From NIOZ-UU13 sp032250555 (GTDB taxonomy: Bacteria; Planctomycetota; Phycisphaerae; Sedimentisphaerales; Anaerobacaceae): DNA of 16,945 nt. Below the pieces are notes generated by a model. It saw only the letters and a program-made list of their open reading frames with translations, was not told the origin of the DNA and searched no databases. A program made the position numbers and the translations under genes. Position 1 is the stretch's first letter. Every line of letters begins with the position of its first letter. Location: NCBI GenBank assembly GCA_032250555.1, contig JAVVFI010000069.1, positions 1 to 16,945 of the forward strand, written 5' to 3'. Positions 1-7,008 of this stretch are shown here, piece by piece.

Positions 1-761
1 GAGCCGAGGAGGCCGTGTGATAATGTGAGGTAGGGCATTTTTTTCGGGTCGTGGCCGAGGAGCCTGCTGCCGAGTGTATCGACTGCAACGGGGTCGAAAC
101 CGGCCAGGATAAGGCCTAATTTATTGTGCCAGCCGGAAAGGTGCATTCCTTCGAGTGCGACGGAGGCATCTACGACAGAGATATCCGGCTTTTTATATAA
201 GCATACATCTACAACGGACTTATCAGTTGAGGGGCTGTGCAGTTTGGATTTGTTCCAGGAGCCTGCATAGAACTTTGCCGAGGCTATACCGAACATATTT
301 TTCATTGCGATTGTGGTTTTTGTGAAGCTGTGGTCTTTCAGGACGGGCAGTGAAATCACGAAGGCCTGCTGGACGATTTTTGGCATGTGAAATTCTTTTA
401 AGATCAGGGCATTATTATTTTTGAGGGTGATGGTTTCGGCATCGTTGAGGTCGATCAGCCTCAGGCCGTACATGTCGGCGAGGCCGGTATATCCGAGCGT
501 TTCGAAAACCTGTGGAGTTTTTCCGCTTCCGCAGCCGTCCGCTATAACGATTTCGGCTTTTGTGTGGATTTTGCAGTAGTTATAGAGGGCTTCTGCGGCT
601 TTGACGCTGGTTGTGACAGGCGGAGGAGAGGAATTCGTGAGGTTCGGCTTTATAATGATAAGACCGTGCCGGGGGATGGCAGCCGGGGCGTTAATGAGGT
701 CGAGTGCCCTGCTTATGCTGGTTTGATAATCGATAAATTTTACTTTCGCAACGATGCTCAT
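1..761 (-). CDS. DUF362 domain protein, C-terminus cut by window edge
   Basis: Reading the minus strand from the ATG at 761-759 gives 253 codons with no stop before the left edge, so the C-terminus is missing. The protein begins MSIVAKVKFIDYQ and has no signal peptide. Visible features match the DUF362 family: an early IIIKPNLTNSSPPP stretch, a central LPVLKDHSFTKTTIAMKNMFG segment (about residues 140-165), and near the end GFDPVAVDTLGSRLLG (about residue 220). DUF362 proteins are often joined to or neighbours of 4Fe-4S ferredoxin domains, but their biochemical role is not settled. No cysteine cluster is visible in the part seen; it could lie beyond the edge. An AAGG lies 11 bases upstream of the ATG, and in-frame TTG and GTG codons just before it are possible alternative starts. 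It is divergent from the ABC module. Family confident, function unknown. Confidence 0.85.
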   Translation of the reverse strand, partial: MSIVAKVKFIDYQTSISRALDLINAPAAIPRHGLIIIKPNLTNSSPPPVTTSVKAAEALYNYCKIHTKAEIVIADGCGSGKTPQVFETLGYTGLADMYGLRLIDLNDAETITLKNNNALILKEFHMPKIVQQAFVISLPVLKDHSFTKTTIAMKNMFGIASAKFYAGSWNKSKLHSPSTDKSVVDVCLYKKPDISVVDASVALEGMHLSGWHNKLGLILAGFDPVAVDTLGSRLLGHDPKKMPYLTLSHGLLG

Positions 762-812
762 AAGCACCAAAACCTTATTAAATCCCTTATTTTTTGAAAA
801 ATAATGAACAAA

Positions 813-841
813 ATAATCTTATTAAAGGTATTGACTGTCAA
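813..841 (-). promoter_or_regulatory. Candidate sigma70-type promoter for the DUF362 gene
   Basis: On the minus strand a perfect TTGACA lies at 841-836. It is followed by a 17-base spacer and GATTAT (818-813), a 4/6 match to TATAAT. The predicted start would be about 45 bases upstream of the DUF362 ATG. The -35 box is half of an 11-base palindrome, TTGACTGTCAA (831-841), shared with the candidate promoter on the other strand. Sequence match only. Confidence 0.4.
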
Positions 842-858
842 GAGATTTCGGGTAAATT
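831..858 (+). promoter_or_regulatory. Candidate sigma70-type promoter for the Gld-type ABC operon
   Basis: TTGACT at 831-836 is followed by a 16-base spacer and TAAATT at 853-858 (4/6 match to TATAAT). A second AT-rich hexamer, TATAAG, at 859-864 is spaced too far from this -35. Transcription would begin near 865, leaving a leader of roughly 60 bases before the ATG at 924. The -35 touches that of the oppositely directed candidate, so the two could not be occupied at once. The -10 is weak. Confidence 0.35.
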
Positions 859-923
859 TATAAGTTTTACGATAGTAAATCAGGTTCGGATGTACAATTT
901 GAGTTGGTTTAGTGGAGACGAAG

Positions 924-1643
924 ATGATAGAAGTCAGAAAACTTCGGCGTAGTTTCGGTCCGGTTGTCGCTGTTGACGGTATATCTTTCAGTGTTGAAAA
1001 GGGGCAGGTTTTGGGTCTTCTCGGGCCTAACGGGGCGGGTAAGAGCACGGCGATGAGAATGTTGGCGTGTTTCCTTCGGCCGGACAGCGGGACGGCTAAT
1101 ATATGCGGGTATGATATTCAGCAGAATCCCATCGAGGTCAGAAAGACGATTGGGTATTTGGCTGAGAATGTGCCGGCTTATAATGAGATGACTGTCGGGA
1201 GCTTTCTGGATTTTATCTGCGATGCACGAGAGATTAAGGGCAACGCCCGCAAGAAGGCACTCGATAAGGTTGTTCCGATATGCTCGATTGAGTCGGTATA
1301 TCATCAGACAATTGAGACGCTATCCAAGGGGTATAAACGGCGCGTTGGACTGGCTCAGGCGCTGATTCATGATCCGGATGTGCTGATTCTGGACGAACCG
1401 ACGGATGGGCTGGACCCCAATCAAAAACATGAAGTCAGGAAGCTCATAAATAAAATGTCGAAGGAGAAGTGTATTATTATCTCGACGCATATCCTCGAAG
1501 AAGTGGAGGCTGTGTGCTCGCGGACAATAATTATTGCCAAAGGCAAAATACTGGTTGATTCAACGCCCGAAGAGCTGAAGGCAAAATACCAGTGCAGCCT
1601 TGACGCTGTATTTCGCAGGATTACCCAAAACGGCAAGCAGTGA
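924..1643 (+). CDS. ABC transporter ATP-binding protein, GldA-like
   Basis: A 239-residue cytoplasmic ATPase that should power the ABC-2 type permease encoded next. Seen in order: Walker A GPNGAGKST (residues 34-42), signature LSKGYKRR in place of the usual LSGGQ (near 133-140), Walker B LILDEP with the catalytic Glu at 158, a D-loop GLDPN, and the switch His in STHILEEVE. The LS-K-G-Y signature is typical of the ABC-2/GldA/NosF-like branch. An in-frame GTG at 912 would add four residues, but GGAG at 914-917 sits six bases before the ATG at 924, which is preferred. The gene leads a four-gene rightward run (ATPase, permease, GldG-like, DUF4340) known from several phyla outside the gliding Bacteroidetes, so gliding should not be assumed. 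The substrate is unknown. Confidence 0.93.
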   Translation: MIEVRKLRRSFGPVVAVDGISFSVEKGQVLGLLGPNGAGKSTAMRMLACFLRPDSGTANICGYDIQQNPIEVRKTIGYLAENVPAYNEMTVGSFLDFICDAREIKGNARKKALDKVVPICSIESVYHQTIETLSKGYKRRVGLAQALIHDPDVLILDEPTDGLDPNQKHEVRKLINKMSKEKCIIISTHILEEVEAVCSRTIIIAKGKILVDSTPEELKAKYQCSLDAVFRRITQNGKQ

Positions 1644-1687
1644 AATGGTGAGTAGTTGATTAACAGATAAAAAACAGGAGTTTGATA

Positions 1688-2419
1688 ATGAATAGTTTTT
1701 TAGCGGTGTTCAAGAGGGAATTAAAAAGTTATTTTACGACGCCTCTTGCATACGTGTTCCTTGTGATATTTTTATTTTTCTCAGGGTATCTGACATTCAA
1801 AGAGGGATTTTATGAAATGCGGCAGGCTGATATGCGAGCTTTTTTTATGAACCTGCCTCTGCTGTTTGTTTTTATGGTGCCATCGACCGCGATGCGTCTC
1901 TGGGCAGAAGAGCGGAAGGCCGGTTCGATTGAGCTGCTGTTTACTCTGCCGATTACGATTACACAGGCGGTTTTGGGTAAGTTTTTTGCGGCGTGGCTTT
2001 TCCTTGTGATTGCACTTGCCCTGACTTTCCCTATGGTAATTACGGTGTGTTATCTTGGTGATCCGGATATTGGCTTGATCATTACGGGCTACTTAGGCAG
2101 CGTCCTGATGGCGGGTGGTTTTTTGGCAATCGGGTGTTTCTTTTCGGCACTAAGTAAAAACCAGGTGATAAGTTTTGTTCTGTCGGTGGTCGCGTGTGCG
2201 GTACTTGTTTTTGCGGGAATGCCGACAACTCTAAGCTATGTTTCGACGTTCCTTCCGGCGGGTATGGTCTCAGCTATCGGGAATATGAGCTTTCAGACGC
2301 ACTTCGAGTCTATTCAGAGAGGGGTGCTGAAGTTCGAGGATCTTTCTTACTTTATATTGTTGATTATCGGGTGGATTGTCGCGTGCAGTATTGTTCTGGA
2401 TGACAGGAAGGCAAGATAA
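1688..2419 (+). CDS. ABC-2 type permease subunit, GldF-like
   Basis: A 243-residue integral membrane protein. The N-terminus, FLAVFKRELKSYFTTPLAYVF, is the characteristic start of ABC-2/GldF permeases (an amphipathic helix before the first membrane span). About six hydrophobic segments follow, including YVFLVIFLFFSGYLTF, FFMNLPLLFVFMVPSTAM, the FFAAWLFLVIALALTF region, GYLGSVLMAGGFLAIGCFF, VISFVLSVVACAVLVFAG and the C-terminal FILLIIGWIVACSIVL. The motif MRLWAEERKAGSIELLFTLP, just after the second span, is diagnostic for this family and probably contacts the ATPase. An AGGAG at 1676-1680 lies seven bases before the ATG at 1688, so this start is preferred over the TTG at 1682. The permease probably acts as a dimer or together with the GldG-like protein. 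Substrate unknown. Confidence 0.92.
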   Translation: MNSFLAVFKRELKSYFTTPLAYVFLVIFLFFSGYLTFKEGFYEMRQADMRAFFMNLPLLFVFMVPSTAMRLWAEERKAGSIELLFTLPITITQAVLGKFFAAWLFLVIALALTFPMVITVCYLGDPDIGLIITGYLGSVLMAGGFLAIGCFFSALSKNQVISFVLSVVACAVLVFAGMPTTLSYVSTFLPAGMVSAIGNMSFQTHFESIQRGVLKFEDLSYFILLIIGWIVACSIVLDDRKAR

Positions 2420-2471
2420 TAAGCACGTCATGAATATTGCGAGGAGCGACGTTTTTAAAGGAAATTCAGGT

Positions 2472-4478
2472 ATGGCACAAAAAGAACAAGTTTCAACGGG
2501 TTCGAACAGAGCGTTACGAACAATTGCCGCAGTAGTATTCATTTCGGTTATTGTGTTTTCTGCGATAAGTATCTGCCAAAACATCGGAAAGGGTTTGAAA
2601 GTCGATATTACAGACAAGAAACTTTATACGCTTTCCGGCGGCACGAAATCGATTTTGGGCAAACTCAATCAGCCGATTAAAGCTAAACTGTACTATGCAA
2701 AGACCGCGGCGCTTAAAGGGCCGGATCAGATTCGGTATTTCAATAACTATTACCAGTTCGTTAAAGCATTGCTGGAAGAATATGCGGCTGTATCCAAAGG
2801 TAAGTTTGAGCTGGAAGTAATCGATCCGCGGCCGTTTTCGGAAGATGAGGTACAGGCGTTGAGATACGGCTTGCAGCGATTTCCAATATCTCAGGAGGAG
2901 AATTTTTTCTTCGGGCTGGTATTGCAGACACAATTCGGGGTTGAAAAAGCCATACCGTTCTTTTCGCCGGACCGGGAGAATTTTGTTGAGTATGATATAA
3001 GCTACCTGATAGATACCGCCATTACCCGCCAGAAACGCAAAATAGGTGTATTAAGCTCGATTGGTGTAATGGGAGACAACGTTAGCGGGTATATGGCCGA
3101 GATGATGATGAGGCAGGGTCAGCAGCCGAAGGGGCCATGGACTTTCGTCGAGCAGTTGCGGAAACAATACGAGGTTGAAAGTGTCCCGACGGATGTAAAC
3201 GACATTAATGATGTTGACATTCTGCTGGTTGTTCATCCCAAAGACCTGCCGGAGAAGACTTTGTTTGCGATAGACCAGTTTGTGCTCAAAGGCGGCAGAT
3301 TGATAGCGTTTGTTGATCCTCATTGCTTCTCGGATCAACCGGACCAGAGGATGATGCAGATGGGAATGCAGGTATCACGCAGCTCAGAATTAAATAGACT
3401 TTTGAGAACATGGGGCCTTGAGATGCCGGTGAATACTTTTGCAGGGGACAGCACTCTGGCAGCGATGGCAACTATCCGTGCCAATCAAAGGCCTGAGAAA
3501 ATAATAGGTTACCTTAATCTGTCGCCTGAAGGAAACTGCTTTAATACCGATAGTGTAATTACCGCCCAGCTTAACCAGGTAAGGTTTTTGTTTTCGGGAG
3601 TGCTCAGAGACATCTCCGATCCAAATAAGCCGGATGGTGTTACCCGAACACCGCTAATTACAACAAGCAGCAAAGGCAACAGTTTTACGATAAGCAATGC
3701 ATACGAACTGCAATTTTTAGACCCATCAAATCTAATGAATAAATTTTACGAAGGCAACAAGCCCGTGGCGATGGGTTATCTGATTAACGGCAAACTTAAG
3801 AGCAGTTTTCCGAACGGCATTGAAATAGAGGTCAAAGATGAATCTTCGGATGAAGAAGATCCCAATGATGTAAAGACAGTAAAGAAGCAGATTACAGGCT
3901 TAACAGAAGCTCAGCGGGATTGTATGGTGGCGGTATTCGCGGATGTTGACTTTATAAGCGATTCGATAGCATATCAGAATGCTTTCTTCGGCAAGATGGT
4001 TGTCGGTGACAACAGTGCTTTGGTACTTAATACTATTGACGATTTGAGCGGTTCGGGAGATCTGGTTTCAATCAGGTCGAGAGGGAACTTCAAGCGGCCG
4101 TTTGTAGTTGTCGATGAAATTGAAAGGCAGGCGGAAGAGGACACCCGCGAAGAAGTCGCGAAAATTAACGCACAAATCGCAGGTTTCCAGAACGAGCTGC
4201 AAACTATTCTGTCTTCGGCCAAAGCAGGAGAGGAAGAGGTCATCGGCAGCTCGATATTAGCGAAGCAACGAGACATCGAACTGAAACAGCGCAGGGCACA
4301 GCAACAACTGAATGAAGTGAAACTGAAAAAGCGTGAAAAAATGGAGCACTTAGGTAATGTGCTTCGAGGTTTTAATATGCTGATGACACCGGCGGTTATT
4401 CTTGTAATCGCTATCGTGCTGGGTATTCGCCGCAGTGTACGGAAGAGACATTATATAAGTCATGCAAGTGATGCCTAA
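2472..4478 (+). CDS. GldG-like ABC transporter auxiliary membrane protein
   Basis: A 668-residue protein of the GldG/ABC_transp_aux type. An N-terminal membrane span (about residues 15-37) is followed by GLKVDITDKKLYTLS, the family's hallmark 'D-T-x-x-K-x-Y-T-L-S' segment. A large periplasmic region comes next, including a predicted Rossmann-like part (VDILLVVHPKDLPEKTLFAIDQFVLKGG region, then IAFVDPH). A charged coiled coil (about 550-625) precedes a final span, MLMTPAVILVIAIVLGIRR. This topology suggests a periplasmic domain tied to the permease at both ends. The open frame extends back to 2376, overlapping the permease gene; ATGs at 2430 and 2472 are in frame. I chose 2472 because AAAGGA (2457-2462) precedes it and the N-terminus then starts shortly before the span; 2430 has no visible ribosome site. 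Role in transport is inferred. Confidence 0.88.
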   Translation: MAQKEQVSTGSNRALRTIAAVVFISVIVFSAISICQNIGKGLKVDITDKKLYTLSGGTKSILGKLNQPIKAKLYYAKTAALKGPDQIRYFNNYYQFVKALLEEYAAVSKGKFELEVIDPRPFSEDEVQALRYGLQRFPISQEENFFFGLVLQTQFGVEKAIPFFSPDRENFVEYDISYLIDTAITRQKRKIGVLSSIGVMGDNVSGYMAEMMMRQGQQPKGPWTFVEQLRKQYEVESVPTDVNDINDVDILLVVHPKDLPEKTLFAIDQFVLKGGRLIAFVDPHCFSDQPDQRMMQMGMQVSRSSELNRLLRTWGLEMPVNTFAGDSTLAAMATIRANQRPEKIIGYLNLSPEGNCFNTDSVITAQLNQVRFLFSGVLRDISDPNKPDGVTRTPLITTSSKGNSFTISNAYELQFLDPSNLMNKFYEGNKPVAMGYLINGKLKSSFPNGIEIEVKDESSDEEDPNDVKTVKKQITGLTEAQRDCMVAVFADVDFISDSIAYQNAFFGKMVVGDNSALVLNTIDDLSGSGDLVSIRSRGNFKRPFVVVDEIERQAEEDTREEVAKINAQIAGFQNELQTILSSAKAGEEEVIGSSILAKQRDIELKQRRAQQQLNEVKLKKREKMEHLGNVLRGFNMLMTPAVILVIAIVLGIRRSVRKRHYISHASDA

Positions 4479-4536
4479 GAAAGAAAGCACAAAATTCGTA
4501 ATTCGGATTTTAATAACAAAAGCAGGAGTTTAATAG

Positions 4537-5649
4537 ATGAGTAACAAGAACCTGACAATATTAGGAATCGTTGCGGTTGTGATGGTAATATGGGCGGTGG
4601 CCCAGTCTCATGTTTCAAACAGGTCAAGGACAGAAACGGACGGGCCATCTTATCTAATCCAGGGGCTTGATCCGGCTGATATTGACAGCATTGTTCTGGG
4701 GGGCGGGGAAGAACCAGTCACACTGAAGCGTCAGCAAGGGAAATTCGTTGTTGTTGATAAGGACAACTATCCGGCCAAGGCAAGTGAAATCAATAATTTG
4801 ATTACCAAGGTTCTGGAGATTCAAACGTCGCAGTTTGTTACGGACAACGCGGAAAACCATGAAGACCTCGGACTAACTGAAGAAAATGCCACCGCCTCAA
4901 TCAAGTTTTACAAGTCGGATTCATCGCTGCTTACGGGCGTAGTCAGTGGAAAAAGGAAGGAGCTTGGTGAGGGTTCTTATGTAAGACTGGCCTCGAACGA
5001 TGCTGCTTATGTGGCGCCAACTATGCCTTATATTGCTGACACGGCAATAAGTTATATCGACCAGGAGCTTGTTTCGCTGAAGCGAGAGGACATTATGTCG
5101 GTAACGGTCAGCTCGGCCAACGGACAATATACTCTTAAAACAACGGAGGACGGTAAGGACGTTATACTGGAAAATGTTCCCGCCGGCAAAAAGTTTAAGA
5201 GCAGTGACGGCGACAGCGTCTTTACCGCTTTAACAAGTTTGAGATTCGACGACGTTATGAAGAATTCTGGCGGTCTGACCTTCGACAAAGAATATGTCTG
5301 CACACTGAAGGACTCGACTGTTTATGCCCTGAAGATAGCTCAAAAGGAAGATAAGACGTATGCCACTCTTGAAGCAGCTTATACCGACAAAACACCTATA
5401 ACAAAAGACAGTAACGTTGAGTCCGAAGAAGAGTTGAAAAAGAAAGAAGCCAAACTTCTCGCCCAGGAGAATGCGATAAAATTCACCACGAAACATAAAG
5501 GGTGGGTTTATGAAATCGCCGAGTGGAAGGCGAAGAACCTGATTAAAGAACTCTCAGAATTAATCGAGGACGAGGCACCGCCAGAAGAGGAGCCTGAACA
5601 GGCCGATACGGTAACACCCGAAGAGACGACTACACCAACAATAGAATAG
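4537..5649 (+). CDS. DUF4340 domain protein, membrane-anchored
   Basis: A 370-residue protein with one N-terminal membrane span (LTILGIVAVVMVIWAVAQ, about residues 5-22) and a long exported region. That region has repeated segments such as DIDSIVLGGGEEPVTLKRQQG and DIMSVTVSSANGQYTLKTT, the two-lobe 'I-x-x-I-x-L... V-T-L-x-R-x-x-G' pattern of DUF4340. It ends in a helix, GWVYEIAEWKAKNLIKELSEL, and an acidic Pro/Thr-rich tail of about 25 residues. DUF4340 genes commonly follow GldG-like genes, as here, which suggests a periplasmic partner of the ABC complex. AGGAG at 4524-4528 lies eight bases before the ATG. The 58 bp after the GldG-like stop holds no hairpin or promoter I can see, so co-transcription is likely. 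Molecular function unknown. Confidence 0.88.
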   Translation: MSNKNLTILGIVAVVMVIWAVAQSHVSNRSRTETDGPSYLIQGLDPADIDSIVLGGGEEPVTLKRQQGKFVVVDKDNYPAKASEINNLITKVLEIQTSQFVTDNAENHEDLGLTEENATASIKFYKSDSSLLTGVVSGKRKELGEGSYVRLASNDAAYVAPTMPYIADTAISYIDQELVSLKREDIMSVTVSSANGQYTLKTTEDGKDVILENVPAGKKFKSSDGDSVFTALTSLRFDDVMKNSGGLTFDKEYVCTLKDSTVYALKIAQKEDKTYATLEAAYTDKTPITKDSNVESEEELKKKEAKLLAQENAIKFTTKHKGWVYEIAEWKAKNLIKELSELIEDEAPPEEEPEQADTVTPEETTTPTIE

Positions 5650-5753
5650 TCTCAAGCAAAAGATATTGGCTCATAAACTGTTCAGCAAGTTTGTTAGAGA
5701 CTCCCGGCGACAAAACGGCAGCAGGAAACAAATTAACAAAGAAAGGACAGGAA

Positions 5754-6995
5754 ATGAGCATCGACAATTATCTTTATCGCAGCAGGTATATCGTTATTTT
5801 TCTCTTTGCAGCTTTATTAGTGCCGGGTGGATGTTCGGCCAGCATACAAATATCAAAACAGCCCAGATTTGTCGCACACCGTGTTGGTCATTTCCGCAGT
5901 GAGGCCTGTTGTGTGGGTGATTTTAACAATGATGGTAAGATGGACATTCTGGCAGGCCCTTACTGGTATGAAGCACCTTATTGGAAGGCCCATCAGTTTC
6001 GAGACCCGAAAGGTAAGATCGATGCACAAGGCAATATGCATACGGTTGATGAAAAAGGCGTTGGGTACTGGGACGATTTCATGAACGTACCGCTGGATGT
6101 TGATGGAGACGGGCTGCTGGACGTCGTAACATGCGGCTGGTTCAGCAAGCAGGCTGAGTGGTACCGAAATACAGGAACGGTCGGCGAGTATTGGCCGATG
6201 ACTGTCGCAGAGAAGAACGGCAATTACGAATGCGGAGAGCTATGGGACATTGACGGCGATGGAAAAAAGCTCGAAATTCTGCCCGATACCTCAGATACCA
6301 AATGGTACGAGATTGGCATTACAGACGATGGTAAGCGCGGATTGATTAAACATCAAGTCAGCCAAAACAGTAAACCGTTTGGCGGTGGTGTCGGAGATAT
6401 TAATGGAGACGGCCGGCCCGATATTCTGCGGCCCGGCGCCTGGTATGAGGCGCCTGCTAATCCGCGCAGCGGTCAATGGAAAGAACATCCTCTGGCATTA
6501 GGCAGTATGGATGAAGGGCAAGCCGATCACACACCTCAGATACAAGTTTATGATGTTGATGATGACGGACTCAATGATATCATAACCAGTTCGGCTCACA
6601 AACATGGAATCTTTTGGTATAAGCAGATAAGAAATGGCTCGAAAATAACATGGCAAAGACATATTATTGATGAATCATGGTCTCAGGCTCACAGTATAAC
6701 GTTAGCCGACCTTGATGAGGATGGTGACCTCGACTTTGTTACGGGAAAAAGATTTTTTGCCCATAACGGCAGCGACCCGGACGCCCGTTCCCCATTGTGT
6801 GTTTACTGGTATGAATTGAAGCGAGGCGCTACCGTCAAATGGATCAAGCACACTATTTCTTACGATGAAGGTATCAGCTCAAGTTTGAATATTCCCGTGG
6901 TTGACATGGATGGCGACGGAGACCTCGATATAGTGGTAACAGGTAAATGGGGCGGTCCTGTTTATTTCGAGAACAAAAGCAAATCCAACCGATAG
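5754..6995 (+). CDS. Exported FG-GAP/VCBS repeat propeller protein
   Basis: A 413-residue protein with an N-terminal hydrophobic segment, YIVIFLFAALLVPGGC. The Cys at residue 27 could be a lipoprotein attachment site, though the lipobox is loose. Seven D-x-D-x-D-G-x-x-D type calcium-binding loops begin near residues 56, 115, 165, 215, 267, 319 and 384, a spacing of about 50 residues that fits a seven-bladed beta-propeller. Several are followed by WYE or WYR, as in FG-GAP/VCBS proteins of planctomycetes. The third loop (DIDGDGKKLEI) has an extra residue and Glu instead of the last Asp. AAAGGA at 5742-5747 lies six bases before the ATG at 5754; the frame extends to a TTG at 5691, which I reject. 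It is followed 13 bp later by the HEAT-repeat gene. Likely a cell-surface or periplasmic binding protein; ligand unknown. Confidence 0.88.
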   Translation: MSIDNYLYRSRYIVIFLFAALLVPGGCSASIQISKQPRFVAHRVGHFRSEACCVGDFNNDGKMDILAGPYWYEAPYWKAHQFRDPKGKIDAQGNMHTVDEKGVGYWDDFMNVPLDVDGDGLLDVVTCGWFSKQAEWYRNTGTVGEYWPMTVAEKNGNYECGELWDIDGDGKKLEILPDTSDTKWYEIGITDDGKRGLIKHQVSQNSKPFGGGVGDINGDGRPDILRPGAWYEAPANPRSGQWKEHPLALGSMDEGQADHTPQIQVYDVDDDGLNDIITSSAHKHGIFWYKQIRNGSKITWQRHIIDESWSQAHSITLADLDEDGDLDFVTGKRFFAHNGSDPDARSPLCVYWYELKRGATVKWIKHTISYDEGISSSLNIPVVDMDGDGDLDIVVTGKWGGPVYFENKSKSNR

Positions 6996-7008
6996 CAAGG
7001 ACCAGACC

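Noticed and set aside
564..797. A 77-codon rightward open frame at the left end
   Set aside because: It lies almost wholly within the DUF362 gene on the other strand, whose protein has recognisable family motifs. It has no ribosome site and no plausible protein character.
909..1304. A 131-codon leftward open frame over the ABC ATPase gene
   Set aside because: The opposite strand encodes an intact ATPase with Walker and signature motifs. The antisense product has no recognisable features.
924..5649. Reading the Gld-type genes as evidence of gliding motility
   Set aside because: Similar ABC modules occur in many non-gliding bacteria, and no other gliding or type IX secretion genes are present in the window.
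5650..5753. Possible promoter between the DUF4340 and FG-GAP genes
   Set aside because: TTGGCT near 5675 has no matching -10 box at 16-18 bases, and no hairpin is visible, so I leave it as an undefined spacer.
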